A stretch of 64,000 nt of DNA from CAWAMR01 sp963783095 (lineage in GTDB: Bacteria > Planctomycetota > Planctomycetia > Gemmatales > Gemmataceae). Made by a program: the position numbers and the translations under genes. The stretch is taken from NCBI GenBank assembly GCA_963783095.1, contig CAWAMR010000003.1:186001-250000 (forward strand). The letters are read 5' to 3'. The notes below the pieces were generated by a model. It searched no databases. It was given only the letters and a program-made list of their open reading frames with translations, and was not told the origin of the DNA. Shown here piece by piece: positions 9,322-17,808 of the stretch (positions are counted from its first letter, which is position 1; each line of letters opens with the position of its first letter).

Positions 9322-10789
9322 ATGACTGATCCCATCATCCTCCGCGATGCCGATGTTGCTCGACGGTTCTTGCTGCAAGGACTTTGTTTTCAGCGCAGGC
9401 TGCACCGGTGGCTGCCAACGTCGGCCCCGCGCTGGAATGGTGTCAGCAAATCGCCGGAGAGGGGCATCCGTTGCCGCCGATCGGGTTCGTCGCCGACATC
9501 GGCAATATTGCTCTCGGATTGGATCGCGAGAAACGGCAGCGCAAACAGCAAGTTGAAATTCCCGGTTTGCCGCACGGTTTGATCCGATCCTACGAAGACC
9601 TGGTTCTCGGAAAGATTTATGCCGACTACTCCTTCGAACGCGCCGGCGATGCACTGAGGCGCTATGCCCCAGGCAAAGAACTGAATCGTGGACTGGACTA
9701 CATCATCCATCAAATGTGCGAGCATGGAACGATACCTGGCGTAGAGCTCTCGACCGGCGTTATTCGCACGCTCTTGAATGCAAAAGCCGGTTCGAAATCC
9801 TTCGAGGATTTGCTTCGGGAAGGCTGGGAGATGTTGACCCAGGATGGCCCGATGGAATTGCTACTCGATTTGTACAAGGCAATCATCGCAGGCGCTCGGC
9901 GAATGGCGGAAGTCCTGGCCGCTGAAGATGTCATTGCTCTGGAGCAACGCACCGCCATCGCCGAGGTTGGGCAGTATGTTGCGCACCGGCAAATCGTGCA
10001 GATGGCAAATCGGCTCGAACAGGGCTTGCCTCGTCAAAAGGTTCGTCCGCTGGTCGGTCGGCGAAGGTGCCTACCCGCATTCTGGATGAAGATACCTATC
10101 CCGTGGGCGGTTTCTCCTCGATCTCCACGAGGGGGACCGTCGAAAGTTTATTGCATTCGCAACTTGCCTATATGGAAACCGATCGCGCCTTGCGGCCCGA
10201 TTTGTTCGACGTCAAGTTTCTTCGGGATGAGTTGTACTATTACTCGCGCGATGAGAATCAGTTTCTGCGGCGTCGCCGATCTTTTCTCTTCGTGCTCTAT
10301 CCCGATTTGACCACCGCTCGCTTCAAGGATGCCGAATTACCCTATCAACGCATCGTCATGACGCTGGCATTGCTGCTTTTGACGGTTCGCAAATTAACGG
10401 AATGGCTCAGCACCGATGCACTTACTTTTGAGATTCTGCTGGTTTTGGATGGAACGATCAAACCACTCGAACAAGAAGCGGAATTGTTCGGGTTTCTTTT
10501 CCGGGAATTGATCGAGAACGAAACCCTAACGATCGAGCATATCCAAGCTGGCGAGATCGCAAAGCGCTGCACTGAAATGGGCCGACGAAGTATGTGTCAA
10601 TGCCTGACGATCAGCAGCGCTGCCGGGGTCGAAGTCACATCGGATCAGGCCGTCGTGACCGAGTTGCGGATCGCCGGGCCACGACCGGCAATCAAGATGC
10701 ACGATGAAGAACCGGAGATTTTGGTATCGGATGATGTCGTCGAAAGTTGGACATTGATGGTGGAACGGCTATTACAGTTGTGGGTCTAA
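9322..10789 (+). pseudogene. Unrecognised ~490-residue protein, two frameshifts
   Basis: Three consecutive frames form one protein. The first begins at ATG 9322 (MTDPIILRDADVARRFLLQG), the second takes over near 9390 (APVAANVGPALEWCQQIA through LEQGLPRQKVRPLVGRR), and the third takes over near 10064 (KVPTRILDEDTYPVGGFSSI) and ends at 10789. The product is acidic, without signal peptide or TM segment. Its C-terminal half has long helices (IVMTLALLLLTVRKLTEWLS) and a beta-rich end. I do not recognise the family; its style resembles the large accessory subunits found next to MoxR/VWA genes in planctomycetes, but this is only an impression. Both shifts are single-base changes, so decay or sequencing error are equally possible. 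Confidence 0.6.
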
Positions 10790-10795
10790 CGGAAC

Positions 10796-11269
10796 TCAGA
10801 TGCAAGCGCGGAAATCTCCTGTTGGAATCGCAGTATGGACCTTGTATCCGTTTTCGTCGAGAGCATTGAAGATTTCAAGCCAACGGTCGCCAACCTTTAT
10901 CAGAAGCCGCGTCCAGATTTCAATTTCGCGGTCTTCAATGGACAGTTGGCCTCGACCAAGCGAAACCGAATGAATTGTCCCGCCGACACAGGCATTGACT
11001 GCATCAATTGAGTTTCTCACCCACCGGATCGTTGAGCCTTCGATGCTGAACGGTAGCGATGAATCGTTCGCGATCCAGAGGTCATCGAATCTAGACCAGG
11101 AAATCGCAATCACTCTATCTGAATCCGCAAAAAGACGAATTGGCAGATCCGGCCAGGGGGACCATGTACCATCGCTGAGCAGCAACTCAGCTGTTTCGTA
11201 GCTGATGAGTTTCGATCCGATCCATTCAGCAAAATGTTGGCGGATCGCAAGCACTTTCAGGTCGAGCAT
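10796..11269 (-). CDS. Hypothetical cytoplasmic protein
   Basis: The protein has about 157 residues from ATG 11269 (an upstream TTG at 11275 is possible). It mixes beta strands and helices (AELLLSDGTWSPWPDLPIRLFADSDRVIAISWSRFDDLWIA), is rich in Trp and acidic residues, and has no signal peptide or TM segment. It is convergent with the preceding gene, with 6 bp between stops. Such small beta-rich proteins are often immunity-like or SUKH-type, but no motif supports a call. Confidence 0.5.
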   Translation of the reverse strand: MLDLKVLAIRQHFAEWIGSKLISYETAELLLSDGTWSPWPDLPIRLFADSDRVIAISWSRFDDLWIANDSSLPFSIEGSTIRWVRNSIDAVNACVGGTIHSVSLGRGQLSIEDREIEIWTRLLIKVGDRWLEIFNALDENGYKVHTAIPTGDFRACI

Positions 11270-11287
11270 CGACAACCTTCGTTTCTC

Positions 11288-11445
11288 GGCGAGCCAAAGG
11301 CGAGCGTCGGGGCGTTAGCCCGACGTGGACTTCCACACACCACTAGCTGGGCCTCCTCCAGAGTCAAAGTTGCGAATGGAAATATGCAAGTGGAAGGTGG
11401 AAGTCCACGTCGGGCTAACGCCCCGACGCTCGCCTTCGGCTCGCC
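11288..11445. repeat. 48-bp inverted repeat
   Basis: Arms 11288-11335 and 11398-11445 are inverted copies of about 48 nt (core CGTCGGGGCGTTAGCCCGACG, itself partly palindromic) separated by 62 nt. They fill the gap upstream of the hypothetical gene and beyond the GTPase stop. This is probably a dispersed intergenic repeat of the host chromosome. Confidence 0.6.
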
Positions 11446-11509
11446 AATACATTTGCTTACGGCTTTGTCTGGCTGTGCATCTGCGACTACCCGTGGTTCA
11501 TGGTTCCCC

Positions 11510-12499
11510 TCACATGCTCAATTCCACCACATCCTTGTCCCGCAAGACATGATCGCGTTTGACGGTTTGACCGTCGAACGCAGCGCTTCCCCATACCTTC
11601 GCCGATTTCAGTCCCTCCGCCAGATCACTGTGGACTTTCTCAGCAAAATCGAGAACATTTCCTCCAACCGGAATGGTAAACGGCGCTGTCATATCAGGCT
11701 GCTTGCCGGGCTGCTTGCCGTAGATGCGTATCAGGTCGAGCCGTTGGAACAGCTTGGTTCGCAGTTCCTCCAAGCCGTCGCCGCGTTCCGCCGAGATCAG
11801 GTGGATCGGAAACTTCGGCTCGAACATCTCCCGGACAATTTCCAGCCTATCCATTGCACCTTCCGCATCAATCTTGTTGGCTACCAGCAGCGTCCGAACA
11901 TGATAGACGGTAGGGTCTTCATCCGATTCCGGCAGTTTGCCAACCAGAATGCGCCGATATTCCTTGAGCCGGTCGTTGACGGTTTCGGTCGAGAATGGCC
12001 CATCATCATCGGCGAGATCGACGAACAGCACCGCTGCATCGGCGCTGCGCGTGAAGTCCGCAATGTAGGTTTCAAAGAAGTCGGCGGTGATCGGCGGAAG
12101 ATCGATCAATTGCAGGCGAACATCTTCCCAATCCATCATTCCCGGCACAGGCTCGCGCGTCGTGAACGGATATGGGGCGACCTCCGGTGTTGCCTTGGTC
12201 AGGCGGGTGAGGAGCCGGCTCTTGCCGCAATTGGGCGGGCCAAGAAAGACGATCTGCCCCGCTCCCTGTTTCGGAATCTTGTAGCCGACCGTCTTTTTCG
12301 GACTCGACTTGGCCTGTTCGAGCTCGTCGTTGAGTTCGCTGATTTTCGATTTGAGGAGACTCTGAACCTTCTCGCTGGCCTTGTGTTTGGGGAGAATCAC
12401 CCACATTTTCTTCAGGGCAACGAGCTTTTCTTCGGGCGTGCGTGCCTTTTTGTACTCGGCCTCGGCATCGTGATATTGCGGCGGAAGATTGACTGCCAT
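11510..12499 (-). CDS. DRG/OBG-type GTPase with C-terminal TGS domain
   Basis: The protein has 329 residues from ATG 12499, which has a GGAAAC site; upstream codons belong to a CCAAGTTCC repeat and are not part of the gene. An N-terminal helical segment (to about residue 65) precedes the GTPase domain: P-loop GPPNCGKS (87-94), YPFTTREPVPG (switch I), LIDLPPI (G3) and ANKID (G4). The last ~75 residues (AAFTIPVGGNVLDFAEKVHSDL-type strands ending KDKDVVELSM) are a TGS domain. It belongs to the Obg-HflX-like GTPases related to Rbg/DRG, which bind ribosomes or rRNA. It is divergent from purine nucleoside phosphorylase. Confidence 0.85.
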   Translation of the reverse strand: MAVNLPPQYHDAEAEYKKARTPEEKLVALKKMWVILPKHKASEKVQSLLKSKISELNDELEQAKSSPKKTVGYKIPKQGAGQIVFLGPPNCGKSRLLTRLTKATPEVAPYPFTTREPVPGMMDWEDVRLQLIDLPPITADFFETYIADFTRSADAAVLFVDLADDDGPFSTETVNDRLKEYRRILVGKLPESDEDPTVYHVRTLLVANKIDAEGAMDRLEIVREMFEPKFPIHLISAERGDGLEELRTKLFQRLDLIRIYGKQPGKQPDMTAPFTIPVGGNVLDFAEKVHSDLAEGLKSAKVWGSAAFDGQTVKRDHVLRDKDVVELSM

Positions 12500-12506
12500 G
12501 TTCTGT

Positions 12507-12642
12507 TTCCAAGTTCCAAGTTCCAAGTTCCACTGTCCTTGGCTCAAGATACAGGAATATTTGCACTTTATCGATGTTCACCAACAATCGACCACTCGAT
12601 ATTGTAATTTGATCTTGGAACTTGGAACTTGGAACTTGGAAC
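12507..12642. repeat. CCAAGTT / AACTTGG inverted repeat
   Basis: Tandem 7-mers TTCCAAG at 12507-12532 face inverted tandem copies at 12614-12642. They occupy the divergent promoter region between the GTPase and deoD-like genes and may form a large hairpin overlapping both 5' leaders. This AACTTGG tandem type looks dispersed in the host. Confidence 0.6.
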
Positions 12643-12647
12643 TCTAT

Positions 12648-13463
12648 ATGCTCTACGACCAGATCCAACAAGCGACGCAGTTTCTTCGTAGCCGATTCAG
12701 CAAGGTGCCGAAAGTCGGCATTATCCTCGGCACAGGGCTAGGCGGTATCGGCGACGATATTCAAGACAAGGTGACGCTTCCCTACGAAGAGATTCCACAC
12801 TTTCCACGCTCGACGGTCGAAACCCATAAGGGACAGTTTATCTGCGGCACTCTCGGTGGGAAAACCGTTCTGGCGATGGAAGGTCGATTCCATTTCTACG
12901 AAGGTTATACCATGCAACAGGTGACTTTTCCCGTGCGCGTGATGGCGGCGCTGGGCTGCGACACGCTGATCGTCAGCAACGCTTGCGGCGGCATGAATCC
13001 GCAATTTGCCAAGGGCGACATCATGATTATCGAGGATCATATCAACCTGATCGGCGACAACCCCCTGATCGGGCCGAACGACGATCGTCTGGGGGTTCGC
13101 TTTCCCGATATGTGCCATGCTTATGATCGTGAATTACTGAGCCTTGCTCGAAAAATCGGCCTGGAACAGGGCATCAGCACCCAGCAGGGTGTTTATGTAG
13201 CTGTTTCCGGACCCAATCTGGAGACGCGGGCGGAGTATCGGTTTCTGCGCACGATTGGAGCGGATGTCGTTGGTATGTCCACCGTGCCGGAAGTGATCGT
13301 CGCGGTTCACAGCAAGATGCGTTCGCTGGGCCTTTCGGTCGTTACCGACATGTGTTTACCGGATGCGCTGGAGCCTGTCAGTCTGGCAGCGATCATCGCC
13401 ACGGCGAATGCCGCGGAGAAAAACCTGCGCACCTTGGTGACGCAGGTAGTGGAGAGGATGTGA
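12648..13463 (+). CDS. Purine-nucleoside phosphorylase
   Basis: The protein has 271 residues from ATG 12648 (upstream in-frame codons fall in the AACTTGG repeat and are excluded). It matches trimeric PNP (MTAP/PNP family 2): GIILGTGLGG (phosphate loop), STVETHKGQFICG, AMEGRFHFYEGY, VSNACGGMNP, VSGPNLETRAEYRF and GADVVGMSTVPEVIVA, which bind phosphate, ribose and purine. The enzyme cleaves (deoxy)inosine and guanosine with phosphate to base and ribose-1-phosphate in purine salvage. The length is normal and all key stretches are intact. Confidence 0.93.
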   Translation: MLYDQIQQATQFLRSRFSKVPKVGIILGTGLGGIGDDIQDKVTLPYEEIPHFPRSTVETHKGQFICGTLGGKTVLAMEGRFHFYEGYTMQQVTFPVRVMAALGCDTLIVSNACGGMNPQFAKGDIMIIEDHINLIGDNPLIGPNDDRLGVRFPDMCHAYDRELLSLARKIGLEQGISTQQGVYVAVSGPNLETRAEYRFLRTIGADVVGMSTVPEVIVAVHSKMRSLGLSVVTDMCLPDALEPVSLAAIIATANAAEKNLRTLVTQVVERM

Positions 13464-13479
13464 CTCGACCGCCGCAATA

Positions 13480-14418
13480 CTATTTCTTGGGGCTCTGAGG
13501 GAGCAAGGCGTTCAGTTCCTGCTTCACGGTTTGCACAGCGAGTTGTGCGGCTTGCAAAACTGCCTTGTCCCCCTGGGCCTGAGTTCGCGTCATGTAGCCC
13601 TTGCGAACCATGCGCTCTGACCAGGCGGCTCGCTCCTGCCAGCTTTCGACCTCTGCTTCGGCGAGCGTAATTTGTTTTCTGAGTTCAGCCATGCAGGGTG
13701 TTTCCAATTCGGCGGGCGGCTTTTCACCAACTCCCCGAATTTCCAGGCCGCTGAGATAAATGCCATTGGGAGGAGAACCATCCGCAGGAAGTTGTTCCAG
13801 ATTCCCTTTGGCGATCACTTCTTTTCCGTCGAGGCCTTCCAGCCGACGGACCAGCACTTTATTTTCGGTGACCCGCAGCCAGACCCTGCTTTCCGGCTTT
13901 TCGCCGGATTTCACGGAGATAAAATAGCCGATTCCCATCTCGAATTTGAGCGTGCCTCTGACCTCGGCTTTGATGCCCTGCTCCTTCTTGGCGCGTCCGA
14001 TGATGTAGCTCTTCAGGGAAATGGAATAGTTTATGGCGAAGGGCAGTTCCTTCGGTTTCGATTGCTCCGTAACCAGAACGATGTTGCTGTGCTCAGCTTG
14101 ATCGAGTGCCATGCGAAAGTGCGCGCTAATGGTCCCCTTCTTGTTGGTTACCGCCAGTGGAGCCAACAATAGCTCCTTGCCTTTCGCATCCTTCACTTCG
14201 AGTTGCACTAGCGACAGAGTTGCCAGCTTGCCGTTCTTGGGTGCCTGAAGGTCGACCCATACGCTGCCGGCTTCCTCCACTGCGGCAAGAGTGAAGTCGA
14301 GATCCTCTTTGGCCTGTGTTTCCTTGGTTACGGGGCGCACCTCGATGACGGCAAATGCCTTCTCGGTCAATAGCGGCGACAGCAACATTGCCGCGAGCAG
14401 AATGAACATGCGGTTCAT
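13480..14418 (-). CDS. Exported hypothetical protein with C-terminal coiled coil
   Basis: The 312-residue protein starts at ATG 14418 after GGGAGAG. The signal peptide MNRMFILLAAMLLSPLLTEKAFA is clear. The middle (residues 25-230) is beta-rich (SVWVDLQAPKNGKLATLSLVQLEVKD, GTLKFEMGIGYFISVKSG), and the last ~80 residues form a helix with TLAEAEVESWQERAAWSERMVRKGYMTRTQAQ, reminiscent of the helical hairpin of membrane-fusion proteins. I do not recognise the family; a periplasmic role is inferred. It is convergent with purine nucleoside phosphorylase, 16 bp apart. Confidence 0.65.
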   Translation of the reverse strand: MNRMFILLAAMLLSPLLTEKAFAVIEVRPVTKETQAKEDLDFTLAAVEEAGSVWVDLQAPKNGKLATLSLVQLEVKDAKGKELLLAPLAVTNKKGTISAHFRMALDQAEHSNIVLVTEQSKPKELPFAINYSISLKSYIIGRAKKEQGIKAEVRGTLKFEMGIGYFISVKSGEKPESRVWLRVTENKVLVRRLEGLDGKEVIAKGNLEQLPADGSPPNGIYLSGLEIRGVGEKPPAELETPCMAELRKQITLAEAEVESWQERAAWSERMVRKGYMTRTQAQGDKAVLQAAQLAVQTVKQELNALLPQSPKK

Positions 14419-15059
14419 GGCGATCTCTCCCTTTGTTCTAACCCTTTGCAGGCTCTATATGTAAAGACGACTGAGCGCGGAAAGTGTTCACTATTGGTGT
14501 AGCGGCTCCAGCCCAATGACACTTACTTTGTCGTGTCCCAGGGCGGCGCTACGCTTGGCCCTGGGCTGGTATCCTCCAGGCCGTTGGCCTGAATACCTAT
14601 CGGGACTCGTATCCACGATCATGGTTTTCGGGGCGAAGCGCACACATCAGTCCCCACTCTTCCATCGGCGCCCATACAGGCCTTACCTGGATTCACGCAT
14701 CGCGCGGTCGCGCGCACCCCAGCGCTCGCGGTGCGGATTGAGGAATCACCTGCGCCGGAACCCATTCGCGTCACGTGGGGCGACTGGCTGGGAACATTCC
14801 TGGAACAACGGAACATCTTCTTGGGGAATTGGTAGGAGGGTTGCCGGTCGTAAGCTGCTCGATTGCGCTGGTCCTGAGTTTATGGGAAACGCTCGAGGGC
14901 ATTCCGCTTTTTCCCTTTCTTGCGGCCGCTTCAATCAATTTGGCCATGTTCGGTCTACCGCCAGGTGGGGGATATTCATCTCTGCCATTATCTCTGCCAC
15001 ACGATGGCAGTTTGCGAGACACTCGCCGAAAAACCTCAAAAAACACGGGGAAGAGTTAA
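14419..15059. other. Gene-free stretch with hairpins
   Basis: No convincing gene is seen. A perfect 8-bp hairpin CCCAGGGC (14537-14544)/GCCCTGGG (14558-14565) and a second, AGGCC-GTT-GGCCT (about 14578-14590), lie near its left end and look like a dispersed planctomycete repeat. From 14775 a plus-strand frame encodes a hydrophobic stretch (LPVVSCSIALVLSLW) that may be remnant coding sequence. The region ends at the tRNA remnant. Confidence 0.4.
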
Positions 15060-15105
15060 TACCCCCGGCAGGATTCGAACCTGCGACCGACGGATTAGAA
15101 ATCCG
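15060..15105 (-). other. 3' remnant of tRNA-Arg(UCU), candidate att site
   Basis: Read on the minus strand this is the 3' part of a tRNA: anticodon stem strand CGGA, loop TTTCTAA (anticodon TCT), TCCG, variable loop, T-arm GCAGG-TTCGAAT-CCTGC, acceptor strand CGGGGGT and discriminator A. The matching 5' acceptor (ACCCCCG) is absent and the sequence leaves tRNA pairing within the anticodon stem. This break point is where tyrosine integrases of mobile islands recombine, so it is most likely a left-over attachment site. Confidence 0.65.
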
Positions 15106-15284
15106 ACAGTTGCTCAGCGGTGTACTCGTCTAACTCTTTGCTGATACAGTGATTACGATGACTTAAGAGCAAGCCAGGACTGCCATGACTTTCAATATTT
15201 TAGCGCGATTTTCTACACTTTTCAATAGATTCTGTACCGAATTCTGTACCAGTCATTAGCTCGATCAGTATCCCGCGTAGCGCT

Positions 15285-15400
15285 AAGCCGAATCGTCTGT
15301 ATTCGTTTAAGTTTGGTCCCTCAAAATCCCGAAAGATGGGGCCAAAAAGCAAACGATGGAAGCGATGCCGCTAAGCGAAACCACACTGTGGAGCCGATGG
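15285..15400. repeat. Diverged 116-bp repeat, copy 1
   Basis: It aligns along its length with 19370-19486 (start AGCCGAATCGTCTG, shared GGGGCCAAAAAGCAAAC, end GTGGAGCCGATGG), with mostly transition differences. It lies in the 15106-15622 stretch, which holds no recognisable gene. The pair brackets the IS630 remnant and two hypothetical genes. Confidence 0.6.
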
Positions 15401-15681
15401 ATAGGCCAGCCTCACAAGACACCATCACCCAACTCAAGAATCACTTCGATGATATTCTCTTCTGATCGGGGAGGGATTTCCAATAGTCTCCGAAATTTAC
15501 CGGAGCGATGATTTTGATAGGTCCGCTCCTGTCTCTGGAATACGGCCACCCATGATCCCTTGGTTTCTTGCGTTGATTCGACAGCTCGCCTCGCGGGGCG
15601 GAATCCAGAATGATGGAGTGATTACTGCATCCGAGATTTCTAAAGACACTCTTTATAGGTGATCTGTAGAATAAGTGTAGG

Positions 15682-17010
15682 ATGAGACCTGAAGGAACAG
15701 CTATAGACTTGGAACGAAGACGGAGACGGGCAGTAAGATTGGTGGAATCGGGAGAATCCCCTACTTTTAGTGGCGAGGATACTTGGGGTTACCACTTCAT
15801 CACTGCACCGATGGTGTCGTATGGCCCGACAGCCTGATGGACTGAGTACCCGACCCATTACCGGGGCTAAATGCCGGTTGTCAGACTCTCAATTGCGGCA
15901 ACTTGAAAAGTTGTTGCAGCGAAGAGCCACAGCTCATGGTTATCCCAACCAATTATGGACATCGGGCCGAGTTTGTTTGACGACAATTACTTTTCCCCAC
16001 CGCATTGACTCACCATTTTTGTTACCGAACGTGGGTCGTTGCCTCATAGAGATGTTACCGGCATCTGAAAGAAATCCAGCAGTAATTGGTGGGATTTGGT
16101 TGGATTTTTCGCATGGATGCCAAACCGATTTGAAGGGGCAACGTCCTGTTGCCTAATCGGTGCTGGCTCCTGACTCGGCGCTCAAGTCGGCACCCCACGC
16201 CTAAGAATCTCGGTAACATTTTGGGATGAGGCAACACGCTGGGGAAAAGTAGTTGTCGTTCATCACGAGTTGCCCAGTTGATCGAGAAGCATTTCGGGAT
16301 CGAGTATCACCCCGATTATGTTCGGCAATTACTCCGAAAGCGATTGCATTGGACCAGTCACAAACCCCAAAAGCGTGCCCGAGAGGGAAATCAGAAAGAG
16401 ATCGAACGCTGGAAAGCCGATGAGTTTCCGCGCATTATCCGCGAAGCTTGGCAACGTAAGGCTTATGTGGCTTTTCTCGACGAATCAGGCTTTTTTCTCA
16501 CCCCGTTAGTGCAACGCACCCTAGCCCCATGCGGCAAGTGAGTCGTCCTGACCTGTTCGGCTAAACACGACCGAATCTCGACCATCGGGTGCGTGACGCT
16601 CAGTCCGCAGGTTATGCGGGCCAATTTCTATTTTCAGTTGTTGATCAACCAGAACGCGAACGGGGAGGAGATCGTTAAGTTTTTGCAGTACTTGACGGGG
16701 CAAGTGCCTGGGGAGTGGTCGATTGTGTGGGATCGGAGCCGAATCCATTCTCGTTCAAAGGCAGTGAGGGAGTGGTTGCAAAAACATCCACAGGTTGTGG
16801 TCGAGGATTTTCCAGCTTATGCACCAGATACGAATCCTGAAGAATGGGTGTGGAGTTGGGCAAAGTATGGTAAAATGTGCAATCTATGCCCTGCGGGAGT
16901 AGAAGAATTATATGACTACCTACTCGAAGACACTGATCGACATAAAAAACGATCATCACCTTCTTGCATCGTTTGTTATGGATGCCGGAGTGCCACTCAA
17001 ATTATATTGA
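15682..17010 (+). pseudogene. IS630 family transposase, multiply disrupted
   Basis: The reading begins at ATG 15682 (MRPEGTAIDLERRRRRAV), shifts near 15768 into ARILGVTTSSLHRWCRMARQ (helix-turn-helix), is interrupted after LWTSGRV by a 292-bp insertion, and resumes at 16272 as AQLIEKHFGIEYHPDYV. An in-frame TGA stands at 16539-16541. Catalytic DDE positions remain visible: AFLDESG (first Asp), IVWDRSRIH (second Asp) and DTNPEEWVW (Glu). Another shift near 16950 precedes the natural end VPLKLY. With two shifts, one stop and an insertion it is inactive. Confidence 0.85.
15974..16265. mobile_element. 292-bp MITE-like element inserted in the IS630 transposase
   Basis: The element has imperfect terminal inverted repeats of about 60 nt. 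Ends read TGTTTGACGACAATTAC on the left and TGATGAACGACAACTAC on the right strand, continuing with CTTTTCCCCA and, further in, GTTACCGA. It is flanked by a 6-bp direct duplication CGAGTT (15968-15973 and 16266-16271); removing it restores the transposase reading GRV-AQL. It has no coding capacity, so it was moved by a transposase elsewhere. Confidence 0.75.
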
Positions 17011-17040
17011 TTAGAGTGTCTTTAGAAATCTCGGATGCAG

Positions 17041-17264
17041 TAACTGCACGTTGTACGTACCTTGTGCGAAGGTTTCCATTTCTGGGCACTCGTCTCGAGC
17101 ACTTCCTGCGCACGGCTCAGGAGCTCTGCTGTGACGAATTGGAGGAGAAATTCGCGGCGAAGCTGAAGGCGCTGGCCTCCATCAAGCCGATGACGAATAC
17201 GGAAGTGAAAAAGAAAGCCAGGCGCAAGGAAAAAGCCGCAATCTATCGTGAATGGCAGTCTTGA
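17041..17264 (+). pseudogene. C-terminal gene fragment cut by the IS
   Basis: Immediately after the IS, an open frame encodes about 70 residues rich in Lys/Glu (ELCCDELEEKFAAKLKALASIKPM, KKKARRKEKAAIYREWQS) and ends in TGA. It has the look of a helical C-terminus with no start of its own. The matching N-terminal part before 15623 is not identifiable. Tentative. Confidence 0.3.
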
Positions 17265-17337
17265 TTGCTGATGTTTCTGATAGACAGCCAGATCCCCGTG
17301 ATGGTAAATTTCACCCACCCAATCATTAGGAGCCGTT

Positions 17338-17709
17338 ATGGGATTAGAAGATGATAAGGATGCCCCCGCAAATACGATTGAGGGTATCAACGATTTGCTG
17401 ATCTGGGTTGATAGCCCCAGGAAACGCAGGGCTATGGAGGAATTTCGCATCGAGTTCGAGAAGGAACACGGGCCCACCGACCTGACGAAACGCTACACGT
17501 CCTTATTCCCGACCAAGCAACAGAACTGGCTGGCCGAACACCACCCCAAGCGGTATTGGGACGGACTTCCGCCCTACGTTCAGGGGTACATCAAAAAGGA
17601 AATGGAGACGGCACATAAATTAGGAAAGTTAGACGATATGCAGCCGCAGCTAATCAAGCTATACCTTAGCCGAGAAATGAATATTGGCGGCGAAAGCCAA
17701 GGCCGATGA
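17338..17709 (+). CDS. Hypothetical protein
   Basis: The 123-residue protein starts at ATG 17338 with AGGAG nine bases upstream. It is charged and helical, with INDLLIWVDSPRKRRAMEEFRIEF and a Trp/Tyr-rich middle (NWLAEHHPKRYWDGLPPYVQGYIKKEME). No signal peptide or TM. The family is not recognised; the good ribosome site and sensible composition support a real gene. Confidence 0.6.
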   Translation: MGLEDDKDAPANTIEGINDLLIWVDSPRKRRAMEEFRIEFEKEHGPTDLTKRYTSLFPTKQQNWLAEHHPKRYWDGLPPYVQGYIKKEMETAHKLGKLDDMQPQLIKLYLSREMNIGGESQGR

Positions 17710-17808
17710 ATCATTCGGCCCCACTTGTTAAGAAGATCAGTTTGCTTTCTGCTCGTTGCCTTTCTCGTTTGCCGCTTGACTCGTCCGATCCGAATGCGGT
17801 CGTTCTGC

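Larger units (their letters stand above)
15623..17042 (+). mobile_element. IS630-type insertion sequence, degenerate
   Basis: Terminal inverted repeats of 28 bp (15625-15652 and 17013-17040, starting CTGCATCCGAGATTTC) are perfect and flanked by TA on both sides (15623-15624, 17041-17042), the TA target duplication of the IS630/Tc1 family. The internal transposase is broken. Without the 292-bp insertion at 15974-16265 the element would be about 1.1 kb, normal for the family. Confidence 0.85.

Noticed and set aside
15060..15140. Complete tRNA-Arg gene
   Set aside because: Only the 3' half pairs as a tRNA; no 5' acceptor strand complementary to CGGGGGT and four extra bases in the anticodon stem.
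16539..16541. TGA in the IS630 transposase as selenocysteine or recoding
   Set aside because: The gene also has frameshifts and a 292-bp insertion, so it is simply degraded.
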